A stretch of DNA of 64,000 bases from Flavobacterium sp. AED (GCF_000812945.1 NZ_JSYM01000003.1:248001-312000); one strand, 5' to 3'; shown: positions 43,766 through 53,420, counted from the stretch's first letter. The notes: generated by a model not told the origin, from the letters alone. A program made the numbers and translations.

Positions 43766-44905
43766 TTACTTTTTAAATAATTTCAAAACAATCGATTTAA
43801 TAGCCGCACAATCCTCTTGGGTTAGATTAGATCCTGATGGCAAACAAAGTCCCGTATTGAAGAGCGTTTCGGCAATTGTAGTGCCATAATACTGATAATT
43901 ATGAAAAATTGGCTGCAGGTGCATGGGTTTCCATAAACGTCTGGATTCAATATTTTCTTCGTAAAATGCCAGTCTTAAATCCTCACTGGTAATTCCATTC
44001 GTTTCCAAAGGATTGATTAGAATGGTGCTCAACCAATAATTCGCAAAATAATTCGAATTCGGAACCGTAAAAACAGTAACCCCTTCGATATCCTTGAATA
44101 ATGCAACATAAAACGCATGCATCTCCCTTCTCAAAACAATATGATTATCCAAAACTTCCATTTGCCCCCTGCCAATACCGGCACAAATATTACTCATTCT
44201 ATAATTATATCCTATTTCGCTATGCTGATAATAAGGGGCATTATCTTTAGCTTGCGTAGCTAAAAAAACAGCTTTGTCTTTTAGTGCTATTGTATGGGTT
44301 ACAATCGCTCCTCCTCCGGATGTCGTTATAATCTTACTCCCATTAAAAGAGAAAACTCCTATATCTCCAAAAGTACCGCACTTTTGACCTTTATAACTGC
44401 TCCCTAAAGCTTCGGCGCTGTCTTCAAGAATAGGAATCGAATATTTATCGGCAACTATTCGCACTTCATCAATTTTATAGGGAACGCCATATAAATGGAC
44501 TGTTAGTATTGCTTTTGGTTTTTTTCCATTACCAATACTTGCAATAATAGCTTCTTCCAAAGCAATAGGGCATAAATTCCAGGTTTCCGGCTCACTATCA
44601 ATGAAAATAGGTGTTGCTCCTTGATACAAAATAGGATTGGCTGAAGCAGCAAAAGTCATGCTTTGGCAAATGACTGTATCACCAGCCTGAACGCCTAATA
44701 GTATTAATCCCAAATGAATGGCAGCAGTCCCTGAATTTAAAGCAGCAACATGACCAGAACCCAAATAAGTTTCTAAATCACTTTCAAAATTAGCTATATG
44801 AGTCCCAACGGGAGCAATCCAATTAGAATCAAAGGCTTCTTGTATGTAACGTTGCTCACTGCCCCCCATATGAGGTGATGAAAGCCAAATTCTATTTTTA
44901 CGCAT
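43766..44905 (-). CDS. DegT/DnrJ/EryC1 PLP-dependent sugar aminotransferase
   Basis: This 379-residue protein has the DegT pattern: WLSSPHMGGSEQRYIQEAF, AALNSGTAAIHLGL for the PLP phosphate site, ILEDSAEALGSSYKGQKCG with the PLP-contacting Asp, and GVFSFNGSKIITTSGGGAIV, which carries the Schiff-base Lys. It transfers an amino group to a 4-keto sugar nucleotide in the cytoplasm. It lies between the FlaA1-type dehydratase and the WecA-like gene, an order typical of UDP-4-amino-4,6-dideoxy-GlcNAc synthesis (PglE-like). The exact product is inferred. Confidence 0.92.
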   Translation of the reverse strand: MRKNRIWLSSPHMGGSEQRYIQEAFDSNWIAPVGTHIANFESDLETYLGSGHVAALNSGTAAIHLGLILLGVQAGDTVICQSMTFAASANPILYQGATPIFIDSEPETWNLCPIALEEAIIASIGNGKKPKAILTVHLYGVPYKIDEVRIVADKYSIPILEDSAEALGSSYKGQKCGTFGDIGVFSFNGSKIITTSGGGAIVTHTIALKDKAVFLATQAKDNAPYYQHSEIGYNYRMSNICAGIGRGQMEVLDNHIVLRREMHAFYVALFKDIEGVTVFTVPNSNYFANYWLSTILINPLETNGITSEDLRLAFYEENIESRRLWKPMHLQPIFHNYQYYGTTIAETLFNTGLCLPSGSNLTQEDCAAIKSIVLKLFKK

Positions 44906-44985
44906 CTTCTAAAAATTAAAAAAACACAGAAATTATAGTAATACTACCCGTTGGGGGAGTCTAATTAGTTTTTGAGGATAATTTT

Positions 44986-45045
44986 AGTCAGTTCTATTTT
45001 ATAAATTAGCGCTATCGTTTTTATAAAACTGTATAGAGAAGCGTT
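44986..45045. repeat. Dispersed intergenic repeat, family A
   Basis: GTCAGTTC, then ATTTTATAAATTAGCGCTATCG, TTTATAAAA and TGTATAGAGAA follow the order of the 41443 copy. A partial inverted copy (CTCGATACAATTTTATGAC) follows at about 45059-45077. Confidence 0.6.
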
Positions 45046-45087
45046 TTCTCCCAATATTTCTCGATACAATTTTATGACAATCACTAA

Positions 45088-46041
45088 CTAAGAATTTTTC
45101 AGAACCATTTTACGAATGATACGCTTTCGAACAAAGAGATAAATAAGAGCCAGCATCAATAAAAACGCACCCGTAAAAAACAAAGTGAGATAACCCTTAA
45201 TATTCATATAAACAACGAATGCATTGATTACCAATTGAAATCCTGCATAAATAAAGGCTACCAAAATATGGGAATATCCCATTTCATTGGCTAAATATTG
45301 ATACAAATGAGAGCGGTGCGGTTGAAAAATATTTTCTTTCTGAAGTAATCTATTAATGATAGTAATAATGGCATCAATACCATAAACACAAAAGAATAAA
45401 ATATACCCTAATTGCCCCGAATCAATAATGGTTTTTATCATGAAATAGCCTAAAAACAATGCCATACTGATACTACCCACATCACCCGCAAAAGTTTTAG
45501 CTTTTTTTCGAACATTAAAGAATCCAAAAGCAACACAAGACAATCCCATCGTAATTAATAATGGCAAACTGGTTTCGTTAGTCGGTAAAAAAGAAAAACT
45601 GACTATAGCCGTTAATGCATACAAAACGGTGATACCATTAATACCGTCCATAAAATTAAAGGCATTAACCCAACCAATCAGTAATACAAATACAATAGGA
45701 AGCAGCCACAATGCTTCTGAAAATAAGTGCAAGTCATAAAAAACCAACCCAACCGCAATTATATGTGAAACAAATCGAGGTAACTGAGACAAAGGTTTAA
45801 TATCGTCAATAAAACTAACTACTGCAACTAATCCCACAGCAAGTGTTACAGCCCAAGAAACGTATCCCAAGAAAAAAGCAATACTGATCGCTATTGGAAA
45901 AATAATGCCTCCACCTCTTAAAGTAACAGAAGTATGGGATGATCTGCTATTAGGCTTATCGATGATATTGTATTTATCCGCAATTTTAAAATAAAAAAGC
46001 TCAATACCAATCAATAAGATAATTAACGCTATATATATCAT
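45088..46041 (-). CDS. WecA/MraY-family undecaprenyl-phosphate sugar-1-phosphate transferase
   Basis: This 317-residue polytopic membrane protein has the MraY-like motifs SSHTSVTLRGGGIIFP, FIDDIKPLSQLPRF with the paired aspartates, GWVNAFNFMDGINGI and FAGDVGSISM, and an HRSHLYQYL block near the C-terminus. It should link a HexNAc-1-phosphate type sugar to undecaprenyl phosphate and start repeat-unit synthesis. It would be the only initiating transferase in the window; no WbaP/PglC-like enzyme was seen. The donor may be UDP-GlcNAc or the 4-amino derivative made by its neighbours. Confidence 0.92.
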   Translation of the reverse strand: MIYIALIILLIGIELFYFKIADKYNIIDKPNSRSSHTSVTLRGGGIIFPIAISIAFFLGYVSWAVTLAVGLVAVVSFIDDIKPLSQLPRFVSHIIAVGLVFYDLHLFSEALWLLPIVFVLLIGWVNAFNFMDGINGITVLYALTAIVSFSFLPTNETSLPLLITMGLSCVAFGFFNVRKKAKTFAGDVGSISMALFLGYFMIKTIIDSGQLGYILFFCVYGIDAIITIINRLLQKENIFQPHRSHLYQYLANEMGYSHILVAFIYAGFQLVINAFVVYMNIKGYLTLFFTGAFLLMLALIYLFVRKRIIRKMVLKNS

Positions 46042-46082
46042 GTTTTAAATGCTATGTAATAATCTTAAACTTATACGTATTT

Positions 46083-46113
46083 TCTGAACACTGATTACTG
46101 AACACTGCCATCT
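46083..46113. repeat. Family C intergenic repeat (ACTGA-type words)
   Basis: The gap contains CTGAACACTGATTACTGAACA and further ACTG words. Similar runs occur at 47107-47140 and 40563-40620. These short word arrays lie only in intergenic DNA here. Confidence 0.5.
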
Positions 46114-46120
46114 GCAATTC

Positions 46121-46990
46121 TTACAACTTATGCTTCAACAATCCTAAAAGATACTCCCCATAACCCGATTTTTTCAAAGGTTCAGCCAGATCTTTCAATT
46201 GTTGCTCGGTAATAAAACCTTGTCTCCAGGCAATTTCTTCGATGCAACCCACTTTCAACCCTTGACGTTCTTCAATAACTTGAACAAATTGTCCGGCTTG
46301 CATTAAGCTGTTAAAAGTTCCGGTATCCAGCCAAGCAGTTCCTCTGCTTAAAATGCCCACTTTCAAAGCTCCTTTTTCTAAATATACTTTATTCACATCG
46401 GTAATTTCATATTCACCTCGGGCACTTGGCTTGATATTTTTGGCAATCGCTACAACTGAATTATCGTAAAAATACAACCCGGGTACGGCATAATTCGATT
46501 TAGGTTCCAATGGTTTTTCTTCTATGGAAAGTGCTTTAAAATTAGTATCAAATTCAACAACACCATAACGTTCAGGATCTGAAACATGATAAGCAAAAAC
46601 AACCCCTCCTTCTGGATTGGTATTAGACTGCAACAACTCATCCATATTGGATCCAAAGAAAATATTATCCCCCAAGACCAGTGCGACACTGTCTTTTCCG
46701 ATAAATTCCTCCCCTATAACAAAAGCTTGTGCTAATCCGTTAGGGATAGCCTGTTCCGCATAACTGAATTTACAGCCAATAGAAGAGCCATCACCTAATA
46801 ATTTCTTGAAATTAGGCAAATCATGCGGGGTGGAAATAATTAATATTTCATTTATACCTGCCATCATCAAAGTGGATAACGGATAATAAATCATAGGTTT
46901 ATCATAAACTGGCATCATTTGCTTACTCATAGCAAGCGTTAAGGGATGCAAACGGGTTCCGGAACCTCCGGCTAATATAATTCCTTTCAT
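46121..46990 (-). CDS. rfbA: Glucose-1-phosphate thymidylyltransferase
   Basis: This 289-residue enzyme makes dTDP-glucose, the first step to dTDP-L-rhamnose. It has the nucleotidyltransferase signature [20 protein letters not shown], the [18 protein letters not shown] block, LGDNIFFG and [10 protein letters not shown] use the ATG at 46988-46990; an in-frame upstream start at 47029 would add 13 residues before a normal N-terminus. It is the last gene of the rfbC-D-B-A set reading right to left. Assignment is secure. Confidence 0.95.
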   Translation of the reverse strand: MKGIILAGGSGTRLHPLTLAMSKQMMPVYDKPMIYYPLSTLMMAGINEILIISTPHDLPNFKKLLGDGSSIGCKFSYAEQAIPNGLAQAFVIGEEFIGKDSVALVLGDNIFFGSNMDELLQSNTNPEGGVVFAYHVSDPERYGVVEFDTNFKALSIEEKPLEPKSNYAVPGLYFYDNSVVAIAKNIKPSARGEYEITDVNKVYLEKGALKVGILSRGTAWLDTGTFNSLMQAGQFVQVIEERQGLKVGCIEEIAWRQGFITEQQLKDLAEPLKKSGYGEYLLGLLKHKL

Positions 46991-47106
46991 ATATTGACTT
47001 TTTTTGACCCCTAAGACTATACATCGCAAAGGGTATGCTTTTTTATACTAAAAAATCTTTTGATTTTTGACTTATACTTCACATAAACGAAATAATGAAA
47101 CCTAAT

Positions 47107-47140
47107 TACAGAACACTGCCTTCTGAAAACTGATTACTAA
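47107..47140. repeat. Family C intergenic repeat
   Basis: CAGAACACTGCC, TTCTGAAAACTG and ATTACTAA words resemble the runs at 46083 and 40563. The copy reaches the 3' end of rfbB. Confidence 0.45.
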
Positions 47141-48183
47141 TTATACTGTTTTTCGTAATACGTAGCATATTCCCCGGAAGTGATATTATTCAGCCAGGTT
47201 TGGTTTTCCAAATACCAAGTTACAGTTCTTTCCAGTCCTTGCTCAAAAGTAACCGAAGGCTTCCATCCCAACTCCTTATTTATCTTAGTGGCATCAATAG
47301 CATAGCGCAAATCATGTCCGGGACGATCTTTTACATAAGCAATTAATTGCTCTGATGTTCCAACAGCTCTTCCTAATTTCTCATCCATTATCTTGCAAAG
47401 CAATTTAACCAAATCGATATTTTGCCATTCATTAAAACCCCCAATATTATACGTATCATGGTTTTTCCCTTCATGAAAAACCAGATCAATGGCAACGGCA
47501 TGATCTTCTACAAAAAGCCAATCACGAGTGTATTTCCCATCGCCATAAACAGGCAAAGGTTTGTTTTGAATGATGTTATTGATAAATAAAGGAATCAATT
47601 TTTCAGGAAAATGAAATGGTCCATAATTATTGGAACAATTGGTCAGTACATAAGGTAAACCATATGTTTCACCATACGCTCTGACAAAATGATCCGAACT
47701 GGCTTTAGAAGCTGAATACGGAGAATTAGGATCATAAGCAGTCGTCTCGGTAAATAATCCTTCGGCACCTAAACTACCATAAACCTCATCGGTACTAATG
47801 TGGTAAAAACGTTTCCCATCATAATTTCCTTGCCAAGTAGCCTTTGCTGCATTCAACAAATTCATGGTTCCAATAACATTTGTTTTTACAAAAGATAATG
47901 GATCCGCGATAGAACGATCCACATGAGATTCAGCAGCTAGATGCAAAACACCATCAAATTGATGTTCAGCAAATAAATCATCGATAAATGAGGCATCAAC
48001 GATATCTCCTTTTATAAAAGTATAATTAGGTGATTTTTCTATATCAACAATATTTTCGAGATTCCCTGCATAAGTCAGCGCATCCAAATTAAAAATTTGA
48101 TACTGTGGATATTTGTTAACGAAAAGTCGTAGTACGTGAGACCCAATAAAACCGGCACCACCTGTGATTAATATTTTTTTCAT
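47137..48183 (-). CDS. rfbB: dTDP-glucose 4,6-dehydratase
   Basis: This 348-residue extended SDR has ILITGGAGFIGSHVLRLF, HLAAESHVDRSI, ISTDEVYGSLG with the active-site acid, YSASKASSDHFVRAY with YxxxK, and NCSNNYGPFHFPEKLIPL, all typical of RfbB. It converts dTDP-glucose to dTDP-4-keto-6-deoxyglucose. It is flanked by rfbD and rfbA with repeat-bearing gaps. Length and motifs are normal. Confidence 0.96.
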   Translation of the reverse strand: MKKILITGGAGFIGSHVLRLFVNKYPQYQIFNLDALTYAGNLENIVDIEKSPNYTFIKGDIVDASFIDDLFAEHQFDGVLHLAAESHVDRSIADPLSFVKTNVIGTMNLLNAAKATWQGNYDGKRFYHISTDEVYGSLGAEGLFTETTAYDPNSPYSASKASSDHFVRAYGETYGLPYVLTNCSNNYGPFHFPEKLIPLFINNIIQNKPLPVYGDGKYTRDWLFVEDHAVAIDLVFHEGKNHDTYNIGGFNEWQNIDLVKLLCKIMDEKLGRAVGTSEQLIAYVKDRPGHDLRYAIDATKINKELGWKPSVTFEQGLERTVTWYLENQTWLNNITSGEYATYYEKQYN

Positions 48184-48323
48184 TTTATCATATATTTTTA
48201 CATTCGATTTATTTTATTTAGTAAAAAACTTCCCGAAATTCATTTTTTATCTACCCCAAAATCCTGAAGGTCTCAAAAAATAAATTACAAAAGACACTTA
48301 TCTTATATAAAATAGAAGTTCTG

Positions 48324-48416
48324 GATTTTCGGCTCCCTTTAGAGGCGGGATAAACTGAAAATTGTATGTTCCTCTTTTAATTTCATCCTTTAAAAGCGAG
48401 ATAAATCGGAAATTAT
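48324..48416. repeat. Single and partial copies of the 55-bp hairpin repeat
   Basis: ATTTTCGGCTCCCTTTAGAGG ends about 35 bp later in CTGAAAATT, matching the unit arrayed at 37579-38064. A degenerate second copy runs into the end of rfbD (stop at 48390). Confidence 0.65.
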
Positions 48417-49262
48417 ATCATTTAGACATTCTTTCAAACTTTCGGTATAATCTGGAATAGTAATCCCATAAGCTTTTTTAATTTTACTTTTATCCAATAA
48501 AGAATAGGCAGGACGCTTCGCAGGCGTAGGATAAGCTGATGAAGGAATACCACTCACGTCACAAGTATAACCGCCAATTTCCTGAATAGCCAAAACAAAT
48601 TCATACCAGCTGATTTCACCTTCATTCGAATAGTTATAAATTCCCGGAATCCACTCTTTGGCGGTTACGATGGTCATCATAGCTTGAGCTAAATCGGCAG
48701 CATACGTAGGGGATCCAATCTGGTCATTGACTACACTAATGCTATCGCGCTCTTGTAACAATCGCTGCATGGTTTTTACAAAATTGTTTCCAAATCTACT
48801 GTAAACCCATGAAGTTCTAATTATAATAGCATCTGAATTTGCTTTTAAACAAGCTACCTCACCCGCCCTTTTACTGGCGCCATAAACATTAACAGGTTCC
48901 GTTAAAGCCTCTTCTGTCAATGCAACAGATGAGTTACCGTCAAAAACATAATCCGTTGAAATATGAATTAGTTTTACGGAATGATCTTTAGCATACTGGG
49001 CAATAATCCCAACAGCCAAATGATTAATAACACCCGCTAATTCTTGTTCGGTTTCTGCTTTATCAACAGCAGTATAAGCGCCACAATTCAAAATTACATT
49101 TGGAGAAATTGCCACCAACTGGTTTTGCAACACCTCTAAATTATCCAGTGAAACTTGGGTTCTATCCGCAAATATCCATTCAAATTGCGAATAAGTACGA
49201 GACAACACTTTCAGTTCTGAACCCAACTGTCCGGTAGCTCCTGTTACTAATATTTTTTTCAT
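48390..49262 (-). CDS. rfbD: dTDP-4-dehydrorhamnose reductase
   Basis: This 290-residue SDR-type reductase has ILVTGATGQLGSELKVLS, NCGAYTAVDKAE, STDYVFDGN and VYGASKRAGEVAC with the YxxxK pair. It catalyses the last step to dTDP-L-rhamnose. The end of the gene overlaps a degenerate piece of the 55-bp hairpin repeat, which may have supplied the current stop. Its length is normal, so the enzyme is probably complete. Confidence 0.94.
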   Translation of the reverse strand: MKKILVTGATGQLGSELKVLSRTYSQFEWIFADRTQVSLDNLEVLQNQLVAISPNVILNCGAYTAVDKAETEQELAGVINHLAVGIIAQYAKDHSVKLIHISTDYVFDGNSSVALTEEALTEPVNVYGASKRAGEVACLKANSDAIIIRTSWVYSRFGNNFVKTMQRLLQERDSISVVNDQIGSPTYAADLAQAMMTIVTAKEWIPGIYNYSNEGEISWYEFVLAIQEIGGYTCDVSGIPSSAYPTPAKRPAYSLLDKSKIKKAYGITIPDYTESLKECLNDIISDLSRF

Positions 49263-49338
49263 TTAATTTTTAATCTTTTCAATTTTCACTCCTCACTATT
49301 AACTCCTCTCCTTAGTCTCGAGACAAATTTATGTTCTG

Positions 49339-49380
49339 AATTTTTGGCTCCCTTTAGGGATGGGGCTAAACGAAAATTTT
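49339..49380. repeat. Single copy of the 55-bp hairpin repeat
   Basis: AATTTTTGGCTCCCTTTAGG followed by GGCTAAACGAAAATT is one unit of the repeat arrayed at 37579-38064, here between rfbD and rfbC. Confidence 0.7.
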
Positions 49381-49395
49381 AAACCCAAAACCCAA

Positions 49396-49944
49396 TTAAA
49401 ACTCCCAGTCTATTTCATCAAACCCCGGCAATATCAAATCTTTTTCAGAAACAATTACTTCATCAGGATTCACTTGCCAATCAATGGCTAAAGTAGGATC
49501 ATCGTAACGAATCCCTCTTTCGCTTTCTTTATGATACAATTGATCTACTTTATAAAGTACCGAAGCTGTTTCACTCAAAACCGAAAAACCATGTGCAAAT
49601 CCGTGAGGTACCATTAATTGTTTTTTATTTTCGGCACTTAAAACGATACTGAAATGCTGCCCATAAGTAGCAGAGTTTTTGCGTAAATCTACCGCTACAT
49701 CAAGAATTTCTCCTTCCAAGACCCGCACCAATTTAGCTTGCGCAAAAGGATTAATTTGCAAATGCAATCCGCGAATCACCCCACGTTTAGAGAAAGACTG
49801 ATTGTCTTGTATAAATTGATATTCAATTCCATTTTCATGAAATTGAGCTTGATTGTAGGCTTCAAAAAAATACCCTCTTGAGTCTTCAAAAACTCTGGGA
49901 GTTACGATTACTAAATCCTGTATAAATGTTTTTTCAATGTGCAT
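49396..49944 (-). CDS. rfbC: dTDP-4-dehydrorhamnose 3,5-epimerase
   Basis: This 182-residue cupin enzyme has the RfbC motifs RVFEDSRGYFFEAYN, GVIRGLHLQ with the active-site His, EILDVAVDLRKNS, HGFAHGFSVLSE and the Tyr-bearing YKVDQLYHKESERGIRYDDP. It epimerises dTDP-4-keto-6-deoxyglucose at C3 and C5. The gene is first in the rml group when read right to left. Assignment is secure. Confidence 0.95.
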   Translation of the reverse strand: MHIEKTFIQDLVIVTPRVFEDSRGYFFEAYNQAQFHENGIEYQFIQDNQSFSKRGVIRGLHLQINPFAQAKLVRVLEGEILDVAVDLRKNSATYGQHFSIVLSAENKKQLMVPHGFAHGFSVLSETASVLYKVDQLYHKESERGIRYDDPTLAIDWQVNPDEVIVSEKDLILPGFDEIDWEF

Positions 49945-50083
49945 AATATAATTTTATTAAAAACCATCCCTTAATTTATAAATTGGATAGCATATAGATT
50001 GCATTTTTTATTAATGTTTTTAATTTTATTTTTTTTCAACAAGAAATAACTCTCAAAAAAGTGACTTACTTCTAGCATAAAAA

Positions 50084-50917
50084 TCATTTATTTCTTTTAG
50101 CGGAATCAATAGCTTTAATTGTTTTTTTATTAATCAAAGTTCTTTTTTTGTCAAAAAACCATCCCCACTTATTATAATAGTAGAAAGCGGAAGTAAAGTA
50201 CATTTTCAAATTTGCCACTGTCAAAAACGATTTAAATAAATGATCATGATAAACAATTTGATTTGGATAAAATAAAGTTTTAAAACCAGCATCATAACAT
50301 CTTCTGGTGATATCTAAATCTTCCATATGCATAAAAATATTTTCATCAAATCCATTTATTTGTTCTAAAACTTCGGTTCTAAAAACCATAAAACAACCAG
50401 ATAAATAAGGGACTTCCATAATAGTATCATATCCACTAAACCGCAATTCAAATCGATCTGAAATATTTTTCTTTAAGCTCTTTAATGGGAGAAAACGTCT
50501 GGCAAAAAAAACATAAGGGCTGGGAATTAATTTTGCTAAGTATTGAATCTTACCATCCGGATAAAGAACTTTAGGCATCACTAAACCAATATTTTCATCA
50601 CCGTTCATAAAAGAGATAATATCCTCTATAACACCTTTGGCATAATAAATATCAGGGTTTAAAATCAAATGATACTTCGTCTGCCCAGAATACTTTCTTA
50701 TGGCTATGTTATGCGTCGAACCATACCCGGGATTGGATGGATTATGAATATACTCTACTCTGGAATCTTTTTTTATGTCGATTAAATCATCATTAGGGGA
50801 ATTATCAATTAATACCAACCTCACTTTTAGATCCGTATTAAGAAAACTGTTAATGGCATCTAAAAGTTGCTTTCTGTCATTTTTATAAATTACTAAACTA
50901 CAAACTATATCGTACAT
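50084..50917 (-). CDS. Glycosyltransferase family 2, rhamnosyltransferase-like (WbbL type)
   Basis: This 277-residue protein has a GT2 core with SLVIYKNDRKQLLDAINSF, LVLIDNSPNDD, the NPSNPGYGSTHNIAIR loop, LILNPDIYY as metal-site motif, and SGCFMVFRTEVLEQINGFDE. The NPGYG and LNPDI forms are typical of WbbL-like rhamnosyltransferases. It adjoins the dTDP-rhamnose genes, which supports rhamnose as donor. This is inferred, not proven. Confidence 0.8.
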   Translation of the reverse strand: MYDIVCSLVIYKNDRKQLLDAINSFLNTDLKVRLVLIDNSPNDDLIDIKKDSRVEYIHNPSNPGYGSTHNIAIRKYSGQTKYHLILNPDIYYAKGVIEDIISFMNGDENIGLVMPKVLYPDGKIQYLAKLIPSPYVFFARRFLPLKSLKKNISDRFELRFSGYDTIMEVPYLSGCFMVFRTEVLEQINGFDENIFMHMEDLDITRRCYDAGFKTLFYPNQIVYHDHLFKSFLTVANLKMYFTSAFYYYNKWGWFFDKKRTLINKKTIKAIDSAKRNK

Positions 50918-51063
50918 CTTATTTTGCTAAAATTTTATGAAATAACTTAGACCAGTTATACAAGACACCCCTTTACTTTTATATTGCCAAATCAAAATTT
51001 TGATCAATTCAAGATTTTTTCACTTAACTATTTAAAAAATCCATTATTTTATATTTAAAATAC

Positions 51064-52218
51064 TTAGAGATGATTTAATTCCTTTTTTAAATCATCAGTA
51101 ACTTCTTTAATAATGTCAAGATGCGCATAACCATATTTTTTATCAGGCTCTAAATATGCAGATTCTGACCATTCATTCCATGCATTAAAAAAAACATAAG
51201 GAGAATTATTTTTAACAGCATCCTGCATTAGAATTTTAAGATTCTTTTTCTTTTGTTCGAAAGAAAGTCCTGTAAATATTTTTGATTTCTTTTTATATCT
51301 GGGTGTATTATCCCATTCAAAAAAAGCACTTTCAAAAACTTTTAATTTAGTCTGCTTAAATTCATTTACAAATGAATTCTCCAAAATGATTTTCCATAAT
51401 ATTTTTGAATCATATATTTTATGTTTAGATAATTTTTGATTCAACTTTGTCAAATATAATTGAAAAATATGAGGCAATCGTCTCAAAAATTGAAAACGGG
51501 AAGCAGCATTATATTCTTGAAACCCTTTACTTGTATAAGCTTCTCTTGGTTGGAATTTCATAATTGCATTATAAGACTCTAAAAATTCAGTTGTTTGAAA
51601 ATCATGATTTTTTATAGCAACAAAATACAATCCATTCAATCCATTTTTGATTGCTAATTCAGTCCAAAAATCAATCATTTCTTTCGAATTATTGATTAAA
51701 AAAGGTTGATAAATTAAAAAAACAGGTTTGTCCTCAATCATAATGGCTCTAGGGTCTTTGAAAAAAGGCAACAAATAATTAAAATGACTTTCCCAAATCT
51801 TTTTATCATTAGTGTGTAATTGTTTTTGAAGAAAAATTTCAGGCTTTCCAACCCAACTTCTTGTCCAAGATTCGTTAGCCCAAGTAACACAAAAAGAAAT
51901 ATCAATATCCGGATTTGATAAAAATACTTCCATAGGTTTTTCTAAGTACAATTTTCCATCAAACCAATAATGATAAAACATAAAACCTTCTATGCCATAT
52001 TTCTTAGCTAATTCAGCTTGCTTTTTTAAAGTTTCTTTTTCACATGGATTATAATAATCTTCATTTATTGGAATTCTTGGTTGATTGTGTCCTTCATATA
52101 GTGGCTTAGCTTCTTTTACTAATTTCCAATCAGTAAATCCTTTGCCCCACCACTCATTGTTTTCTGGAATTTCATGAAATTGAGGGAAATAGAAAGCTAT
52201 TATTTTTGGTATATTCAT
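51064..52218 (-). CDS. WbsX-family glycan protein (GH99-like fold)
   Basis: This 384-residue protein matches the Glyco_tran_WbsX family: KIIAFYFPQFHEIPENNEWW, GKGFTDWKLVKEAKPLYEGH, EGFMFYHYWFDGKLYLEKP, CVTWANESWTRSW and the C-terminal FNAWNEWSESAYLEPD. The family is common in O-antigen and capsule loci and has a GH99-like barrel. Whether it transfers or trims glycan is not settled by sequence. No signal peptide is seen, so it is probably cytoplasmic. It neighbours an acyltransferase and a GT2 gene. Confidence 0.88.
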   Translation of the reverse strand: MNIPKIIAFYFPQFHEIPENNEWWGKGFTDWKLVKEAKPLYEGHNQPRIPINEDYYNPCEKETLKKQAELAKKYGIEGFMFYHYWFDGKLYLEKPMEVFLSNPDIDISFCVTWANESWTRSWVGKPEIFLQKQLHTNDKKIWESHFNYLLPFFKDPRAIMIEDKPVFLIYQPFLINNSKEMIDFWTELAIKNGLNGLYFVAIKNHDFQTTEFLESYNAIMKFQPREAYTSKGFQEYNAASRFQFLRRLPHIFQLYLTKLNQKLSKHKIYDSKILWKIILENSFVNEFKQTKLKVFESAFFEWDNTPRYKKKSKIFTGLSFEQKKKNLKILMQDAVKNNSPYVFFNAWNEWSESAYLEPDKKYGYAHLDIIKEVTDDLKKELNHL

Positions 52219-52289
52219 TTTAATTGATTGATAGTAATTTACTTTATAATTTGATTGGATTATTTGTATTACAAATAATCATTTAAAAA

Positions 52290-53420
52290 TCATGAATTTT
52301 TATGAGAAATGTACTTTTTAATCATATTGTTTCCAAATTTAGCTATTGGAACTTCAACAAAAGTTGTTAAAAAATAGGAAAAAATAGTCGTAATAAACAA
52401 TAGAAATAGTAGTGATAAAATCCAAATTATAGAACTATTAATTATCCCAATATGATTTAAATAATTAATAAAAATTGGTGTTACAAAGATGAGTACTATC
52501 AAGTGTGTTAAATATATGGCATAAGATATTTTACCAATAAATCTAAAAAAATGTAAATTGAGCATTTTTTGTAATCTAGTTGATGTAAAGCAATATAATA
52601 AAATAAGAAAACTACCCAACCCTGTAAGTATCCAAATTAAATCATCATTACTAAGTAAAGCTGAATATTCTCTCAGAAAATAGTAATAATACATAGGTAA
52701 AGTATATCTATAAGTGTACATGAAAATTATAAAAAAAATTAATATTATTTTATAATTTGTTTTTATTCTGGTAAAAATTGTCAAGATATAATCTTGGTTC
52801 ATTGCTAGAGCAATACCAAGTGAAAAATGAAAAATATAAACCGGTATATTAAAAAAGAAGTAAAGAATAAGATTAAAAACCAAGAAAAAAATGAAATTTG
52901 ACTTTTTATAAATTAAAAAAAGAAAAGGAATTAAAAAAGAAAATTGCATTTCAACAAAGAGTGACCAATTTTGAAAAACTAATTCAGCATAACCATTTTC
53001 TGGAGTAATAAAAACGATTTGTTTTATAAAATTTATAAAATTAAGAGGTTTAGACCAAAATGAATTAATCCAAGAACTAGTATCAGGAATTGTATGTATA
53101 ACATTAAAAAAAGAATAGAATAATAAACTAGTAAAAAGAACAAAAATATATGCAGGCATAATTCTGAAAATTCTCTTTAGATAAAATGATTTTAATTCAA
53201 TTTCAACTTTATTCCTCATAGACAGTGTTAATACATAACCACTCAATACAAAGAAAAAAGTAACTGCTGCGAAACCATCGTAAAAAAAATGCAATGGACT
53301 ATAATTTATCAATCTAAATTCCAAATCCAATCTATAAGCCAAGACAAAATGGCTAATTACAACCGAAATTGAGGCTAATCCTCTAAGACTGTCTAAATAT
53401 TCAATTCTATTTTCTTTCAT
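52290..53420 (-). CDS. Acyltransferase family 3 membrane protein (OafA/YrhL type)
   Basis: This 376-residue protein has about ten transmembrane segments and the acyltransferase-3 start RIEYLDSLRGLASISVVISH, with the Arg and His conserved in the family. FVLSGYVLTLSM, FYLKRIFRIMPAYIFVLFTS and NWSLFVEMQFSFLIPFLF follow. It lacks an SGNH domain. It likely moves an acetyl group onto a sugar of the glycan or its lipid-linked form. Its start overlaps the stop of the adjacent GT2 by 1 nt (TAATG). Confidence 0.9.
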   Translation of the reverse strand: MKENRIEYLDSLRGLASISVVISHFVLAYRLDLEFRLINYSPLHFFYDGFAAVTFFFVLSGYVLTLSMRNKVEIELKSFYLKRIFRIMPAYIFVLFTSLLFYSFFNVIHTIPDTSSWINSFWSKPLNFINFIKQIVFITPENGYAELVFQNWSLFVEMQFSFLIPFLFLIYKKSNFIFFLVFNLILYFFFNIPVYIFHFSLGIALAMNQDYILTIFTRIKTNYKIILIFFIIFMYTYRYTLPMYYYYFLREYSALLSNDDLIWILTGLGSFLILLYCFTSTRLQKMLNLHFFRFIGKISYAIYLTHLIVLIFVTPIFINYLNHIGIINSSIIWILSLLFLLFITTIFSYFLTTFVEVPIAKFGNNMIKKYISHKNS

